Origin: an uncultured Prevotellaceae bacterium
GTDB taxonomy: Bacteria > Bacteroidota > Bacteroidia > Bacteroidales > Bacteroidaceae
Reading direction: 5' to 3'
DNA: 64,000 bases
Assembly (NCBI GenBank): GCA_900315105.1
Contig: OMXX01000011.1
Coordinates: 14,625 to 78,624, forward strand
Part shown: piece by piece, positions 51,691 through 60,607 of the stretch
Layout: each line of letters begins with the position of its first letter
Numbering within the stretch: position 1 is the stretch's first letter
Notes under the pieces: model-generated
What the model was told of the DNA's origin: nothing
The model's input: only the letters and a program-made list of their open reading frames with translations
Database searches by the model: none
Position numbers and translations under genes: made by a program

Positions 51691-52005
51691 TTATACATTT
51701 GCCTCCTCCGTTGGCGCATCAAACTTTGTGTCAGCGTAGAGTAAAATGAGATTATGAAGACCGAGTGCCTTCATATCCTTATGATATATTACATCAAAAC
51801 AGAGGTCAAGAAGAGCCTTGTCTGATGTACCTACAGAATCAAGAAGCGAACGGATGTTCAGTTTCAGTTTGTCGAGAACCTGCTCATCCACAATACCATT
51901 ACTATCAATCAATCCACTAAGGAGTGAATACTTATGTAAAGTCTCAAGATGCTCTTTCGAAACCTCGATAGAGCGAGTACCTGATGCATTTGCCTGTATT
52001 TTCAT
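51691..52005 (-). CDS. Conserved-looking hypothetical protein, 104 aa
   Basis: I do not recognise the family. The product is mostly helical, starts MKIQANASGTRSIEVSKEHL and contains LHKYSLLSGLIDSNGIVDEQ and LLDLCFDVIYHKDM. There is no signal peptide or TM segment. It precedes ygiQ on the same strand with 82 bp between, holding heptad repeats. Codon use is like that of its neighbours, so I consider it a real gene. Confidence 0.65.
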   Translation of the reverse strand: MKIQANASGTRSIEVSKEHLETLHKYSLLSGLIDSNGIVDEQVLDKLKLNIRSLLDSVGTSDKALLDLCFDVIYHKDMKALGLHNLILLYADTKFDAPTEEANV

Positions 52006-52023
52006 ATCTATAAAATTTAACAG

Positions 52024-52160
52024 CCCCTCACCTACCCTACGGGCATCCTCTACCCAAGGGGCGAGGGGGAAATTAGTATTTCTAATAATATTCTTTTAAG
52101 CGAACTAAGGTTACTTTTCCCTCGCCCCTTGGGGAGAGGGTGTCCGAAGGACGGGTGAAG
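52024..52160. repeat. Palindromic element with CCCCAAGGGG core
   Basis: Inverted arms of about 45 bp (52024-52071 and 52116-52160) around a 44-bp AT-rich centre; the strongest part is CCCAAGGGGCGAGGG with its complement. It fills the gap between two minus-strand genes and is related in type to the element at 16464-16641. Confidence 0.8.
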
Positions 52161-52166
52161 AACCTT

Positions 52167-54677
52167 CTACTCCAGCAGGAACTTCAGTACACTTCGCATA
52201 CACAGTCCTCTCTGTTCCTCTGTTCTGATACACTCCAGAGGGAATCCCATAACGAAGCTTCGACGTTCCTTACATGCTATTGCAGCCGTACTGCCATCAG
52301 CATAGAGCATAGCGGGGAAAGCTGTTCCGAGAGGTTGTAGCACGTCAGAAGAGGTTGAGGCATAGTGATCCGCATTCAATGCCCTATAGACATCAAAGTC
52401 CACTCCCATGCCTGTAACAACCTGTGCGCTATCCGACTGATCCTTATACTTACGCACATAGTCGGTATAGAGAACTTCTGCCAAGAAGGTAGAATCGGCA
52501 GGCGCCTGATTGTCAGATCCCACATAAGAGCCACTCACAAGAAGCGCACCATTGAAATATCTCAGTTCCGACCTCATCATAGGAGAAATAGAAGGATATC
52601 TTTTCAATGAGTAGCCGTCATTACGCTCATTACCGAGAATCAAATCTAGAAGCCTGTATTTAGACAATATAACATCGCCCATACCTATACACTCAGATGA
52701 ACAACTCGCCACGCTGTATTTCTTCATTGTAGCTATAGCACGAACATGCTCTGTGGTATAATTGAAGTCGTTACCTGCAAGGAAAGGCAGTTGACTGGTC
52801 CAACATGCCGTTCTGCCGTATGACAAGCCTGGGTCTTCTGCCATATCAAACCCAGTAGCCAGTCCCATGTCATTATACTTAACCGCTGGTCCTGCAAGCC
52901 TATGGAAACCGTTAACGACAAGCAACTGTCTGCCTCCAGGATGCCATACACAGGCAAGTTCCTCGGATGGCAAGCTCTGTCCGCCACTATTGGCAGCTGC
53001 TACCTTGAAACGAAACACCTTGTCTGCCACTAAATTCACGGTAGTCTTTCTTTCCCTTACAACAGTTCCATTGTCAAAATCACCATCGCCTGATGCTGTA
53101 TAAACTATATATGAGTCGGGCTTTGCCGAGGTTTCAAGAGAATCCACGGTCTCTTCCCATGAAAGAACTGCCCTACCGTATGAATCTACAAGAACCCTAA
53201 AACGATGCGGAGCAAGTGGTTGGATTACAGCTTTTCTATTATGCTTAGCAGCCAGATATCTCACTACACTCTTATATACAGAGCGTGAGAGCGTAAACTT
53301 GAAATTAGGATCATGTCCCAACAGCATATCTGCCAGATTCTCATGCGAGAACATCTCAAGGATTGCAGCAGGGATTCCCGGAATACGGGTTTCCGCATAG
53401 TTCTTGTCCCAAATGCCTCTCGTATTCCATCGACCATACTTATACGTAATATCCTTATTAATCTGGGAAAGCATTTGTTCTACGAAATCATACGATATCA
53501 TTCTGGACTCTCCGTCAGACAAACGGCAGTCGTTGAAATCCGTAGTGCAGATGCCCAAAGTACCAACAATACTCCTGTCCATGTGATAGCCGGCATCACT
53601 ATGTACGGCAAGGCTCATTTCCAATGGAACTCCCTTACCTTCCTTTTCCGGAGCAAACATAGAACCTCCCGCTAACCAGTTTGTCATCATCGGACGGACA
53701 TTAATATCGTCAGCATAGTCATCGGTTCCCTGTCGTGAACTATAAACATTATAAGGTGCTCCAGACCATTGAGCATTATATCTCGCACCCTCAAGACAAC
53801 GTGGCAAACCACTCACAGAACCGCCACGCTCCACATTTCCCATACCACCGCCAAAGCGAACGGCATCTGTGGTAACAACGCCCTTCATACTCGAAACATT
53901 GTCAACAGTAACGTAATTGTCATCATCACAGCCGAAATCAAAAGTTCCGAGATATACCCAGGTACTGCCACCCATTGTCTGGTTGACTGTGAAATGCGTC
54001 TTCACTCCTTTGTGGACTACGGTATAATGAGCATCAGGAATGCTATTCTGCAATGTTTGGTAAGAGACATACACGGCATATCTGCCCGGCATAGGCAGAT
54101 AAGGTGAATATTTTGCTATTGAAGAAGCCTTTTTCCTCCTTACCTTCGACCATCGGGCAGTTCCTTTTATGAAAGGCGCATCACTTTCCTGTATCACATC
54201 AGCAGGCATACCGAAGCCCGGTTCAGAAGATTTCATCCACTTACCCTGCTCCTTATATCCAAGCAACGTCTGGTCATTATCCACAACAGTCTCTATATTC
54301 TGCCAGTCACGCTCACGAGGTGTCCACACCACGGCACCGGCATTCTCAAGCATAGGAATGATATACGGAATTACGAAAGTCTGGGAAAAAAGATCCTCGT
54401 TAGTACCGAAAAGATTCACTCTCTGCCATTTCCAGTTTCCCTGTGCAGGATTGTAAACTCTTCCATGACTTGCCCATATAGACAAATGCCGTCCATCAAG
54501 ACCGTTATCTATTCTGTTTGGCCTTGAGACATTCTTCACCCATGGCAATCCGTAATAATCAGAATCATCAAAGTAACTCTGAGCATTCGCATTGCTATAT
54601 GCAAAAAACGTCAACAGTCCACAGACTATTGGCATGACATGTTTACTATTCCAATATTTCCTGTTGAGAAATCCCAC
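52167..54677 (-). CDS. Secreted golvesin-like / amidase-like multidomain protein
   Basis: The 836-aa frame starts with GTG at 54677, right after the acyltransferase stop, giving KYWNSKHVMPIVCGLLTFFAYSNANAQ as signal peptide; the ATG at 54635 would leave a signal without positive charges, so GTG is preferred. Residues about 170-290 form a golvesin-C-like domain (PGRYAVYVSYQTLQN, VTTDAVRFGGG). Next is a region resembling amidase_3 (LAVHSDAGYH, ETRIPGIPAAILEMFSHEN) and then an FnIII-type domain (SYIVYTASGDGDF...FRFKVAAANSGGQS). Such proteins are often annotated xanthan lyase-like; activity here is unproven. Third gene of a minus-strand operon. Confidence 0.8.
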   Translation of the reverse strand: MGFLNRKYWNSKHVMPIVCGLLTFFAYSNANAQSYFDDSDYYGLPWVKNVSRPNRIDNGLDGRHLSIWASHGRVYNPAQGNWKWQRVNLFGTNEDLFSQTFVIPYIIPMLENAGAVVWTPRERDWQNIETVVDNDQTLLGYKEQGKWMKSSEPGFGMPADVIQESDAPFIKGTARWSKVRRKKASSIAKYSPYLPMPGRYAVYVSYQTLQNSIPDAHYTVVHKGVKTHFTVNQTMGGSTWVYLGTFDFGCDDDNYVTVDNVSSMKGVVTTDAVRFGGGMGNVERGGSVSGLPRCLEGARYNAQWSGAPYNVYSSRQGTDDYADDINVRPMMTNWLAGGSMFAPEKEGKGVPLEMSLAVHSDAGYHMDRSIVGTLGICTTDFNDCRLSDGESRMISYDFVEQMLSQINKDITYKYGRWNTRGIWDKNYAETRIPGIPAAILEMFSHENLADMLLGHDPNFKFTLSRSVYKSVVRYLAAKHNRKAVIQPLAPHRFRVLVDSYGRAVLSWEETVDSLETSAKPDSYIVYTASGDGDFDNGTVVRERKTTVNLVADKVFRFKVAAANSGGQSLPSEELACVWHPGGRQLLVVNGFHRLAGPAVKYNDMGLATGFDMAEDPGLSYGRTACWTSQLPFLAGNDFNYTTEHVRAIATMKKYSVASCSSECIGMGDVILSKYRLLDLILGNERNDGYSLKRYPSISPMMRSELRYFNGALLVSGSYVGSDNQAPADSTFLAEVLYTDYVRKYKDQSDSAQVVTGMGVDFDVYRALNADHYASTSSDVLQPLGTAFPAMLYADGSTAAIACKERRSFVMGFPLECIRTEEQRGLCMRSVLKFLLE

Positions 54678-54680
54678 AAT

Positions 54681-55226
54681 CTATAATACAAACTGTTCCG
54701 GCTTCTTGCCTTTGAAATCCTTAAAATATGATTTTATTTCCTGCATATCCGTCTCTATATTCCCCGAAGGAATGAACGAGCGGGTGCAACGTATCAGTTT
54801 CCTTTCATAATCCAGTCCATAGAGCAGCACAGGGATTTGTGCATTCAAGGCAATATAGTAGAAGCCTTTCTTCCATTCAGAATTTGCCTTTCGAGTACCT
54901 TCCGGAGTAATAGCCAGATGAAACGTCTTTTCTTTCTTTGCTATCTCTGCAAGAGACTCTGTCATGGACATTTTTTCCTGTCGGAAAACAGGAATTCCTC
55001 CCATTTTGCGGAATATAGAACCAAGTGGCCAGAAGAACCATTCCTTCTTCATTAGGAAATTAGAAGAAAGTCCCTCGGCCTGGTTATACAGTTGTCCATA
55101 GAAAAAATCCCAATTGCTCGTATGGGGTGCTAGACATATAATATATTTGTCAGGATGCTCAACCGTAACTTCCTTCTTCCATCCAAGACGACGGTATAGC
55201 AGCCAACCAAAGAATTTCTTAAGCAT
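54681..55226 (-). CDS. 1-acyl-glycerol-3-phosphate acyltransferase-like (PlsC family)
   Basis: The 181-aa protein has the HX4D acyltransferase motif APHTSNWDFFYG, MKKEWFFWPLGSIFRKMGGI and the glycerol-phosphate-binding block ITPEGTRKANSEWKKGF. It belongs to the short PlsC-like branch of Bacteroidetes and probably acylates a lipid headgroup at the inner membrane. It follows the 91-aa gene by 10 bp and is followed 4 bp later by the golvesin-like gene. Confidence 0.88.
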   Translation of the reverse strand: MLKKFFGWLLYRRLGWKKEVTVEHPDKYIICLAPHTSNWDFFYGQLYNQAEGLSSNFLMKKEWFFWPLGSIFRKMGGIPVFRQEKMSMTESLAEIAKKEKTFHLAITPEGTRKANSEWKKGFYYIALNAQIPVLLYGLDYERKLIRCTRSFIPSGNIETDMQEIKSYFKDFKGKKPEQFVL

Positions 55227-55236
55227 TTATCTTTTA

Positions 55237-55512
55237 TTAGAGCATATTTCCAATCTCATCAACTACATTGTTAATATCCTTATTGAAGGAATCAACAAGA
55301 ACACGGTAGTATTTCTTTGCATTCATACCTGGCTCTGGGTGAGAGACACGCATTATGTAATCCGAGTGCAACCTAAGTATGCTTTTCAGAAGTGCATTCA
55401 CATTGTCCCCTGAATCAGGACGCTTGGTATAGGTAGAAACAGCTATGCATTCAGCGAACAACTCGCTACATACAAAATTTATTTCTTTTTTAAGGTTTCT
55501 CTTGTTTGCCAT
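55237..55512 (-). CDS. Small helical protein, 91 aa
   Basis: I do not recognise a named family. The sequence (KRNLKKEINFVCSELFAEC, VNALLKSILRLHSDYIMRVSHPEPGMNAKKYY) is helical and soluble. First gene of the operon 55512 to 52167, with a promoter 29 bp upstream. Similar short proteins are, as far as I recall, common in Bacteroidetes. Confidence 0.75.
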   Translation of the reverse strand: MANKRNLKKEINFVCSELFAECIAVSTYTKRPDSGDNVNALLKSILRLHSDYIMRVSHPEPGMNAKKYYRVLVDSFNKDINNVVDEIGNML

Positions 55513-55540
55513 AATTATATAAGATTAAGGATTTGATGTT

Positions 55541-55570
55541 CAAAGGTAACAAATTTATGCGAAAAACAAG
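55541..55570 (-). promoter_or_regulatory. Promoter of the operon 55512 to 52167
   Basis: Minus strand -7 TACCTTTG (55541-55548) with CTTG (55567-55570) 18 bp upstream. Confidence 0.65.
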
Positions 55571-55641
55571 AAAAACGCCAAAGAAAATAAAAAAAAAATC
55601 GAAAAAAGATGGAATTATTAGCATTTTTCGCTAAAAATTAG

Positions 55642-55649
55642 TATTTTTG
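55642..55649 (+). promoter_or_regulatory. -7 box of pfp
   Basis: TATTTTTG, with a TTTTC-like -33 element about 15-20 bp upstream; the leader to the ATG at 55713 is about 60 nt. Confidence 0.55.
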
Positions 55650-55712
55650 CACTAATTTTTATAGTATAGTATCGATATTTTTCAACCAAAATTATATCAT
55701 TCAAAGAAAATT

Positions 55713-57356
55713 ATGGAAAAAAGTGCATTACAGATTGCACGTGCAGCCTACCAGCCAAAGCTTCCTAAGGCTTTGCGTGGCGCACTCAAGGTAGTAGAGG
55801 GTGAACCTACTCAGTCAGTTGCAGATCAGGAAGAAGTACAGAATCTCTTCCCTAACACTTACGGTATGCCATACATCAAATTCGAGCCTACAGAAGGCAA
55901 GATGGCTACTGCTGCAATAAACGTAGGTGTAATCCTTTCAGGCGGTCAGGCTCCTGGCGGTCATAACGTGATCTCTGGTCTTTTCGACGGTATCAAGAAG
56001 CTCAACCCAGCTAACAAGCTCTATGGCTTCATCCTCGGTCCTGGTGGTCTCGTTGACCACAACTATATGGAACTTACTTCTGAGATTATCGACGAGTACC
56101 GCAACACTGGTGGTTTTGACATCATCGGTTCTGGCCGTACAAAACTCGAGAAGAAGGAGCAGTTCGACAAGGGTCTTGAGATTCTTCAGGCTCTCGATAT
56201 CAAGGCACTCGTAATCATCGGTGGTGACGACTCTAACACCAACGCTTGCGTACTCGCAGAGTACTATGCAGCTATCAAGGCTGGCGTACAGGTAATCGGT
56301 TGTCCTAAGACTATCGACGGTGACCTTAAGAACGAGGCTATCGAGGCTTCATTCGGTTTCGACACAGCTACAAAGGTTTACTCAGAGGTTATCGGCAACA
56401 TCATGCGCGACTGTAACTCTGCAAAGAAGTACTGGCACTTCATCAAGCTGATGGGCCGTTCTGCTTCTCACGTAACTCTCGAGTGCGCTCTTCAGACTCA
56501 TCCAAACATAACCCTTATTGGTGAGGAGGTTGAGGCTAAGAACCAGACTCTCGACGATATCGTAACATACATTGCAGAGGTTGTAACCGATCGTGCTAAC
56601 CTCGGTCTCAACTATGGTGTTGTACTCGTACCAGAAGGTCTTATCGAGTTCATCCCAGCAATCAAGAAGCTTATTGCAGAGCTCAACGATATGCTCGCTG
56701 CAAATCAGGCAGACTTCGACATGGTTGCTGACGACAAGAAGATTGACTACGTTCTCAAGCACCTTTCTGACGAGAATGCCGCTATCTTCAAGTCACTTCC
56801 TCTCTCTGTTTCTCGTCAGCTTGCTCTTGAGCGTGACCCACACGGAAACGTACAGGTATCTCTCATTGAGACAGAGCAGCTCCTCGCAGAGATGGTTTCT
56901 AAGAAGCTCGCAGAGTGGAAGAAGGATGGTATCTTCACAGGTAAGTTCGCTACACAGCACCACTTCTTCGGTTACGAGGGACGTTGTGCAGCTCCATCTA
57001 ACTGGGATGCAGACTACTGCTACTCACTCGGTTTCAACGCTTCTATGCTGATTGCAGCTGGTAAGACAGGTTACATGTCTTCTATCAAGAACACATTCAA
57101 GCCTGCTGACAAGTGGATTGCAGGTGGTATTCCTATCACAGCAATGATGAACATGGAGAAGCGTTCAGGTGAGATGAAGCCAGTTATCAGAAAGGCTCTC
57201 GTAGAGCTCTCTGGCAAGCCTTACAAGTACTTCGTACGTCATCGTACAGAGTGGGCTCGCAACACCAGCTTCGTTTACCCTGGTCCTATCCAGTACTTCG
57301 GCCCAGCAGAGGTTTGTGACCGTCCTACATTGACTCTCACACTCGAGCAGGAATAA
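55713..57356 (+). CDS. pfp: Pyrophosphate-dependent phosphofructokinase (long form)
   Basis: The 547-aa enzyme shows VILSGGQAPGGHNVISGLFD, FILGPGGLVDHN, the catalytic VIIGGDDSNTNA and PKTIDGDLKN. The Asp of GGDD marks PPi rather than ATP dependence. It phosphorylates fructose-6-phosphate reversibly using PPi and is the usual glycolytic PFK of these anaerobes. Codons are strongly biased (CTC, CGT, GGT, AAG, AAC), unlike most neighbours, consistent with high expression. Monocistronic, with a heptad hairpin terminator. Confidence 0.97.
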   Translation: MEKSALQIARAAYQPKLPKALRGALKVVEGEPTQSVADQEEVQNLFPNTYGMPYIKFEPTEGKMATAAINVGVILSGGQAPGGHNVISGLFDGIKKLNPANKLYGFILGPGGLVDHNYMELTSEIIDEYRNTGGFDIIGSGRTKLEKKEQFDKGLEILQALDIKALVIIGGDDSNTNACVLAEYYAAIKAGVQVIGCPKTIDGDLKNEAIEASFGFDTATKVYSEVIGNIMRDCNSAKKYWHFIKLMGRSASHVTLECALQTHPNITLIGEEVEAKNQTLDDIVTYIAEVVTDRANLGLNYGVVLVPEGLIEFIPAIKKLIAELNDMLAANQADFDMVADDKKIDYVLKHLSDENAAIFKSLPLSVSRQLALERDPHGNVQVSLIETEQLLAEMVSKKLAEWKKDGIFTGKFATQHHFFGYEGRCAAPSNWDADYCYSLGFNASMLIAAGKTGYMSSIKNTFKPADKWIAGGIPITAMMNMEKRSGEMKPVIRKALVELSGKPYKYFVRHRTEWARNTSFVYPGPIQYFGPAEVCDRPTLTLTLEQE

Positions 57357-57375
57357 TCCGAAATAATTTGAATTG

Positions 57376-57440
57376 AGTGAAAAGTGAAGAGTTCGAGAGT
57401 GCTGCAATGGTTTTCTCGCTCTACACTTTTCACTTTTTCT
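57376..57440 (+). terminator. pfp terminator built from heptad repeats
   Basis: An 11-bp perfect stem AGTGAAAAGTG / CACTTTTCACT (57376-57386 and 57424-57434) with a partly paired interior is followed by a T-rich run. The left arm is a heptad array (GTGAAAA, GTGAAGA, GTTCGAG) of the same type as that before uvrA. Confidence 0.8.
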
Positions 57441-57460
57441 TTTTATAATTACCAGAGATA

Positions 57461-57500
57461 CTAGTAATACTAGAGTCACTAGTACAACTAGAACACTAAC
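57461..57500. repeat. 9-bp CTAG array before the lysozyme gene
   Basis: CTAG occurs at 57461, 57470, 57479 and 57488, exactly 9 bp apart, with CTAA at 57496. The array ends 4 bp before the GH25 ATG and so covers its ribosome-binding region. Confidence 0.85.
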
Positions 57501-57503
57501 AGA

Positions 57504-58298
57504 ATGGCAAGAAAACACTCCAAGAAGGCTCCAAGAAAGGCTCTCCCATGCAAGTTGTGGTGGGGAATCGGTTCTGTAGTCACTCTTGTATATATTGCCA
57601 TTTTCTACTATTTCTTCGTAGGTCCTACAGGTTTCCGATGGCGTGCCCTCTATGGCGATGCACAATATCCTGAAGGCTACGAGATACAAGGAATAGACAT
57701 CTCCCACTATCAAGGCGACATTGACTGGGCAAAACTTCAGAAAGCAATAATCAATAAATGTCCTGTGCGTTTCGTGATAGTGAAGTCAACAGAAGGCCGT
57801 TCGATAGTTGACGAGAACTTCGCCTATAACTTTAATCAGGCACGCGAATACGGTTTCATACGCGGTGCCTATCATTTCTGGAGCATAAGGTCAAATGCCC
57901 GCGATCAGGCTTATTTCTTCCTTAACAAAGTAAAACTGCAACCAGGTGACCTCCCACCTGTCTTAGACGTGGAGTTAAAACGTAAGGACCAGTCCGTAGA
58001 AGACTTCCAACGCGACATACTTACGTGGCTTCATATCGTGGAAGACCATTACCACGTAAAACCAATCATATACACGAGCTATAAGTTCAAGATGACCAAT
58101 CTCGCAGACAAGAGATTCGACAACTACCCATACTGGATTTCCCACTATTACGTTGACAAGATGCAGTATAAAGGCGAATGGAAATTCTGGCAGTACACAG
58201 ACGTGGGTTCACTTCCCGGTATTGACGGATACGTAGATCTAAACATCTACAATGGCTCTTTCTACGACTTAAAACAACTGTGCATTCAAGAAGAATAG
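57504..58298 (+). CDS. GH25 lysozyme, membrane-anchored
   Basis: The 264-aa protein has a basic N-terminus (ARKHSKKAPRKALPCK), one TM helix (GSVVTLVYIAIFYYFFVG) and a GH25 barrel: GIDISHYQGDIDW, VIVKSTEGRSI, GAYHFWSIRS, catalytic PPVLDVELKRKD (Asp and Glu of DVE), YTSYKF and FWQYTDVGSLPGIDGYVDLN. GH25 enzymes cut the beta-1,4 MurNAc-GlcNAc bond of peptidoglycan. With a single N-terminal anchor the catalytic domain faces the periplasm, so a role in wall turnover or interbacterial competition is possible. Confidence 0.93.
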   Translation: MARKHSKKAPRKALPCKLWWGIGSVVTLVYIAIFYYFFVGPTGFRWRALYGDAQYPEGYEIQGIDISHYQGDIDWAKLQKAIINKCPVRFVIVKSTEGRSIVDENFAYNFNQAREYGFIRGAYHFWSIRSNARDQAYFFLNKVKLQPGDLPPVLDVELKRKDQSVEDFQRDILTWLHIVEDHYHVKPIIYTSYKFKMTNLADKRFDNYPYWISHYYVDKMQYKGEWKFWQYTDVGSLPGIDGYVDLNIYNGSFYDLKQLCIQEE

Positions 58299-58372
58299 CA
58301 CACAGACGACCCAAAACAAGGTCGTTATAATCGCAAATATTTCGTTCATGACAGAACGAAGCTATAACACGA

Positions 58373-58409
58373 AATGAGATGGGGTGACGAAATGCCACCC
58401 CATCTCATT
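58373..58409. terminator. Bidirectional hairpin between lysozyme and DUF4301 genes
   Basis: A perfect 14-bp stem (AATGAGATGGGGTG at 58373-58386, complement at 58396-58409) with a 9-nt loop separates convergent genes. Confidence 0.85.
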
Positions 58410-58418
58410 ATATATTAT

Positions 58419-58453
58419 ACACTTTATACTTTACACTTTACTCTTTACTCTTT
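58419..58453. repeat. Heptad array 3' of the DUF4301 gene
   Basis: Five heptads ACACTTT, ATACTTT, ACACTTT, ACTCTTT, ACTCTTT, ending 13 bp from the DUF4301 stop. Confidence 0.85.
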
Positions 58454-58466
58454 ACATCCCTCCCAA

Positions 58467-59984
58467 TCACTGATGCTGCTCACGCAACAGATCATTGACT
58501 GTCTTTACAGGATTGAAAGTGCCGAGAGGAACCTCAACAAAGACGGTGTTCCAATCGCTCATAGCACCATTCCAGAGACCAGGGAGCTCAAGAGCCTTGA
58601 GTTCCTTACCGTTCTTAGACTTGCTTGAAATGAAACCTGTGGTGCGATCTACATAATCCGGAAGGTTGAAGGCATTACCTTTATAGTCCTTAACTGCACA
58701 GACGAGGTCAACAGGATTGAAATGAGTGCCCTCTGTGAAGTATTTCATATAAGTAGCGTTGTTCTTGTCAATCTGTGAAGACTCAAGAATCTGCAAAGAA
58801 TAAGTACCATCCTGATTATATGCAAGGAACGGACCACCACCAGGCTCTCCTACATTCTTCACAACGCCAGCTACACGCATTGGGCGGTTCAGTTTCTTCT
58901 TCAAATAGATAACAAGTTCTGCATCCTCAAGTTCCTTCAAGTCTGCCTTTACGCAACAAAGCTCACGCTTAACGAAACGAGCAATATCAACAAGCTGTTC
59001 GTGAGTATATTTGCCAGAATCGAGAAGTTCAAGATATTCAAATACCTTCTTCTGCAAAGAGATGAGCACACCAGCGATAACCTGCTTCCACTCAACGGTT
59101 TCATGTTTCAGGCGGTCAGGCACCACATTATCAATATTCTTGACGAAAATGATATCAGCGGATATTTCGTTAAGGTTTTCAATCAAAGCACCATGACCAC
59201 CAGGACGGAACAAGAGACTTCCGTCAGAATTACGGAATGGAGTATTATCAGGATTAGCCGCAACTGTATCTGTGCTTGGTTTCTGCTCAGAGAAAGAAAT
59301 GTCGAATTTCACACCGAACTTCTTCTCGTAGCCTTCTGCCTTCTCAGCCACCTTCTGCTTGAAAAAGCCCATGTGCTCGTGAGAAACGGTGAAATGAACG
59401 TTTGCCTTTCCTGCAGAAGCCGCATACATAGCACCCTCTACGAGATGCTCCTCCATAGGAGTACGTGAACCATCGGCATACTTATGGAACAGCAACATGC
59501 CCTTTGGTAACTGACCATAGTTCAAGCCGTCAGCATCAAGCATACCTTTTGCCACAGCCTTGTAATCACCATCGGCAATAAGTTCCTTTACGCCCTTACC
59601 CTTCTGCTGCTTGAGAAGAGCGTCAAGCGAATCGTAGAATGCAAACTTCTCGATATTATCGAAATATTTCTTCTCGAAATCAGTTGTAGGAACATCATAG
59701 TCAGCATCGACAAATGCAAAGACATCCTTAAACATACGTGATGCAGCACCAGAGGCAGGCACGAACTTTACAATCTTTCGTCCCTCAGCCTTGTAGTCGT
59801 TCCATATCTGAACATATTTCTTTACCTCCTCGGTTGTAGGAGCTAAAATACCTTTACCAATAGCAGCCGGACCTTCAAGTTTAAGAAATGGAAAACCGGT
59901 TTTGAACTCATTAAGCTGTTGTTCGAGTTTTTCTGCAGTGATGCCCTTGGCAGCCAACTGCTTCAGATCTTTTTCTGTCAACAT
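58467..59984 (-). CDS. DUF4301 family protein
   Basis: The 505-aa cytosolic protein opens MLTEKDLKQLAAKGITAEKLEQ and contains the family landmark VKFVPASGAASRMFKD, followed by GAMYAASAGKANVHFTVSHEH, LFRPGGHGALIENLN and GEPGGGPFLAYN. The ASGAASRM and PGGHGALIENL segments recall nucleotide-sugar pyrophosphorylases, but the function is not established. Monocistronic with its own promoter. Confidence 0.9.
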   Translation of the reverse strand: MLTEKDLKQLAAKGITAEKLEQQLNEFKTGFPFLKLEGPAAIGKGILAPTTEEVKKYVQIWNDYKAEGRKIVKFVPASGAASRMFKDVFAFVDADYDVPTTDFEKKYFDNIEKFAFYDSLDALLKQQKGKGVKELIADGDYKAVAKGMLDADGLNYGQLPKGMLLFHKYADGSRTPMEEHLVEGAMYAASAGKANVHFTVSHEHMGFFKQKVAEKAEGYEKKFGVKFDISFSEQKPSTDTVAANPDNTPFRNSDGSLLFRPGGHGALIENLNEISADIIFVKNIDNVVPDRLKHETVEWKQVIAGVLISLQKKVFEYLELLDSGKYTHEQLVDIARFVKRELCCVKADLKELEDAELVIYLKKKLNRPMRVAGVVKNVGEPGGGPFLAYNQDGTYSLQILESSQIDKNNATYMKYFTEGTHFNPVDLVCAVKDYKGNAFNLPDYVDRTTGFISSKSKNGKELKALELPGLWNGAMSDWNTVFVEVPLGTFNPVKTVNDLLREQHQ

Positions 59985-60026
59985 AGATATATCTTAGGTT
60001 TTGTATTATACAGGATATTATCGCCG

Positions 60027-60058
60027 CAAAGGTAATGTTTTTATTTGTTTTTTGCAAG
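60027..60058 (-). promoter_or_regulatory. Promoter of the DUF4301 gene
   Basis: Minus strand -7 TACCTTTG (60027-60034) and CTTG (60055-60058) are 20 bp apart. Confidence 0.65.
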
Positions 60059-60127
60059 ATTATCTTCCAACTTTTTTGCCAAACAGTTAAATAAAGTTAA
60101 TATCACAATAAATAGCGAAATGTTTGA

Positions 60128-60157
60128 TTTGTATTTGGACAAAAAAATGTAACTTTG
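60128..60157 (+). promoter_or_regulatory. Promoter of the stand-alone sorting-domain gene
   Basis: TTTG (60128-60131) and TAACTTTG (60150-60157), 18 bp apart; ATG 30 bp downstream. Confidence 0.65.
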
Positions 60158-60187
60158 TCAACAAATAACAATTAAGACGTTAGGCTT

Positions 60188-60496
60188 ATGACTAAAAATA
60201 TAATCTCCATAGCGTTTGCAGCACTTGCAATATTCGGCTCTGCTACTACAGCGGATGCAGCTCCTCTTATGGAACTTATTGAGGTTGAACAGCAGAACGC
60301 ACAGATTACGTTGTCAGATAACGTTCTCCACATCACAGGTGGAGCTGGTCAGGTACTTGAGATCTACAACGTAGCAGGTGTAAGACTTTCAACCACGAAG
60401 ATTGACAGTCAGGAAAAGCGCGTAGAGCTTAATCTCACAAAAGGCTGCTATATAGTCAAAGTGGGAAAGACCGTACGTAAAATTTCATTGAGATAA
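60188..60496 (+). CDS. Stand-alone T9SS type A sorting-domain-like protein
   Basis: The 102-aa protein is a signal peptide (KNIISIAFAALAIFGSATTADA) and about 20 linker residues followed only by a domain resembling the type IX secretion C-terminal signal: LEIYNVAGVRLSTTKIDS, then VELNLTKGCYIVKVGK and a basic end VRKISLR. Normal substrates carry a large passenger before this domain; here there is none. It could be a remnant, a decoy, or a regulator that occupies the T9SS machinery. It has its own promoter and terminator. The domain call rests on the IYNVxG and L..G.YIVKV pattern. Confidence 0.75.
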   Translation: MTKNIISIAFAALAIFGSATTADAAPLMELIEVEQQNAQITLSDNVLHITGGAGQVLEIYNVAGVRLSTTKIDSQEKRVELNLTKGCYIVKVGKTVRKISLR

Positions 60497-60524
60497 TCTA
60501 TCAAATTGACAAGATAAAAGTCCT

Positions 60525-60568
60525 ATGACCAGTGGTATCAGGAAATGGTGCTATCTGGTCATTTTTTT
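60525..60568 (+). terminator. Intrinsic terminator after the sorting-domain gene
   Basis: ATGACCAG / CTGGTCAT stem (60525-60532 and 60555-60562) followed by a T-run to 60568. Confidence 0.85.
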
Positions 60569-60607
60569 GAAACGTCAGAATAACAGAGCTTTATCGTATT
60601 AGAACAA

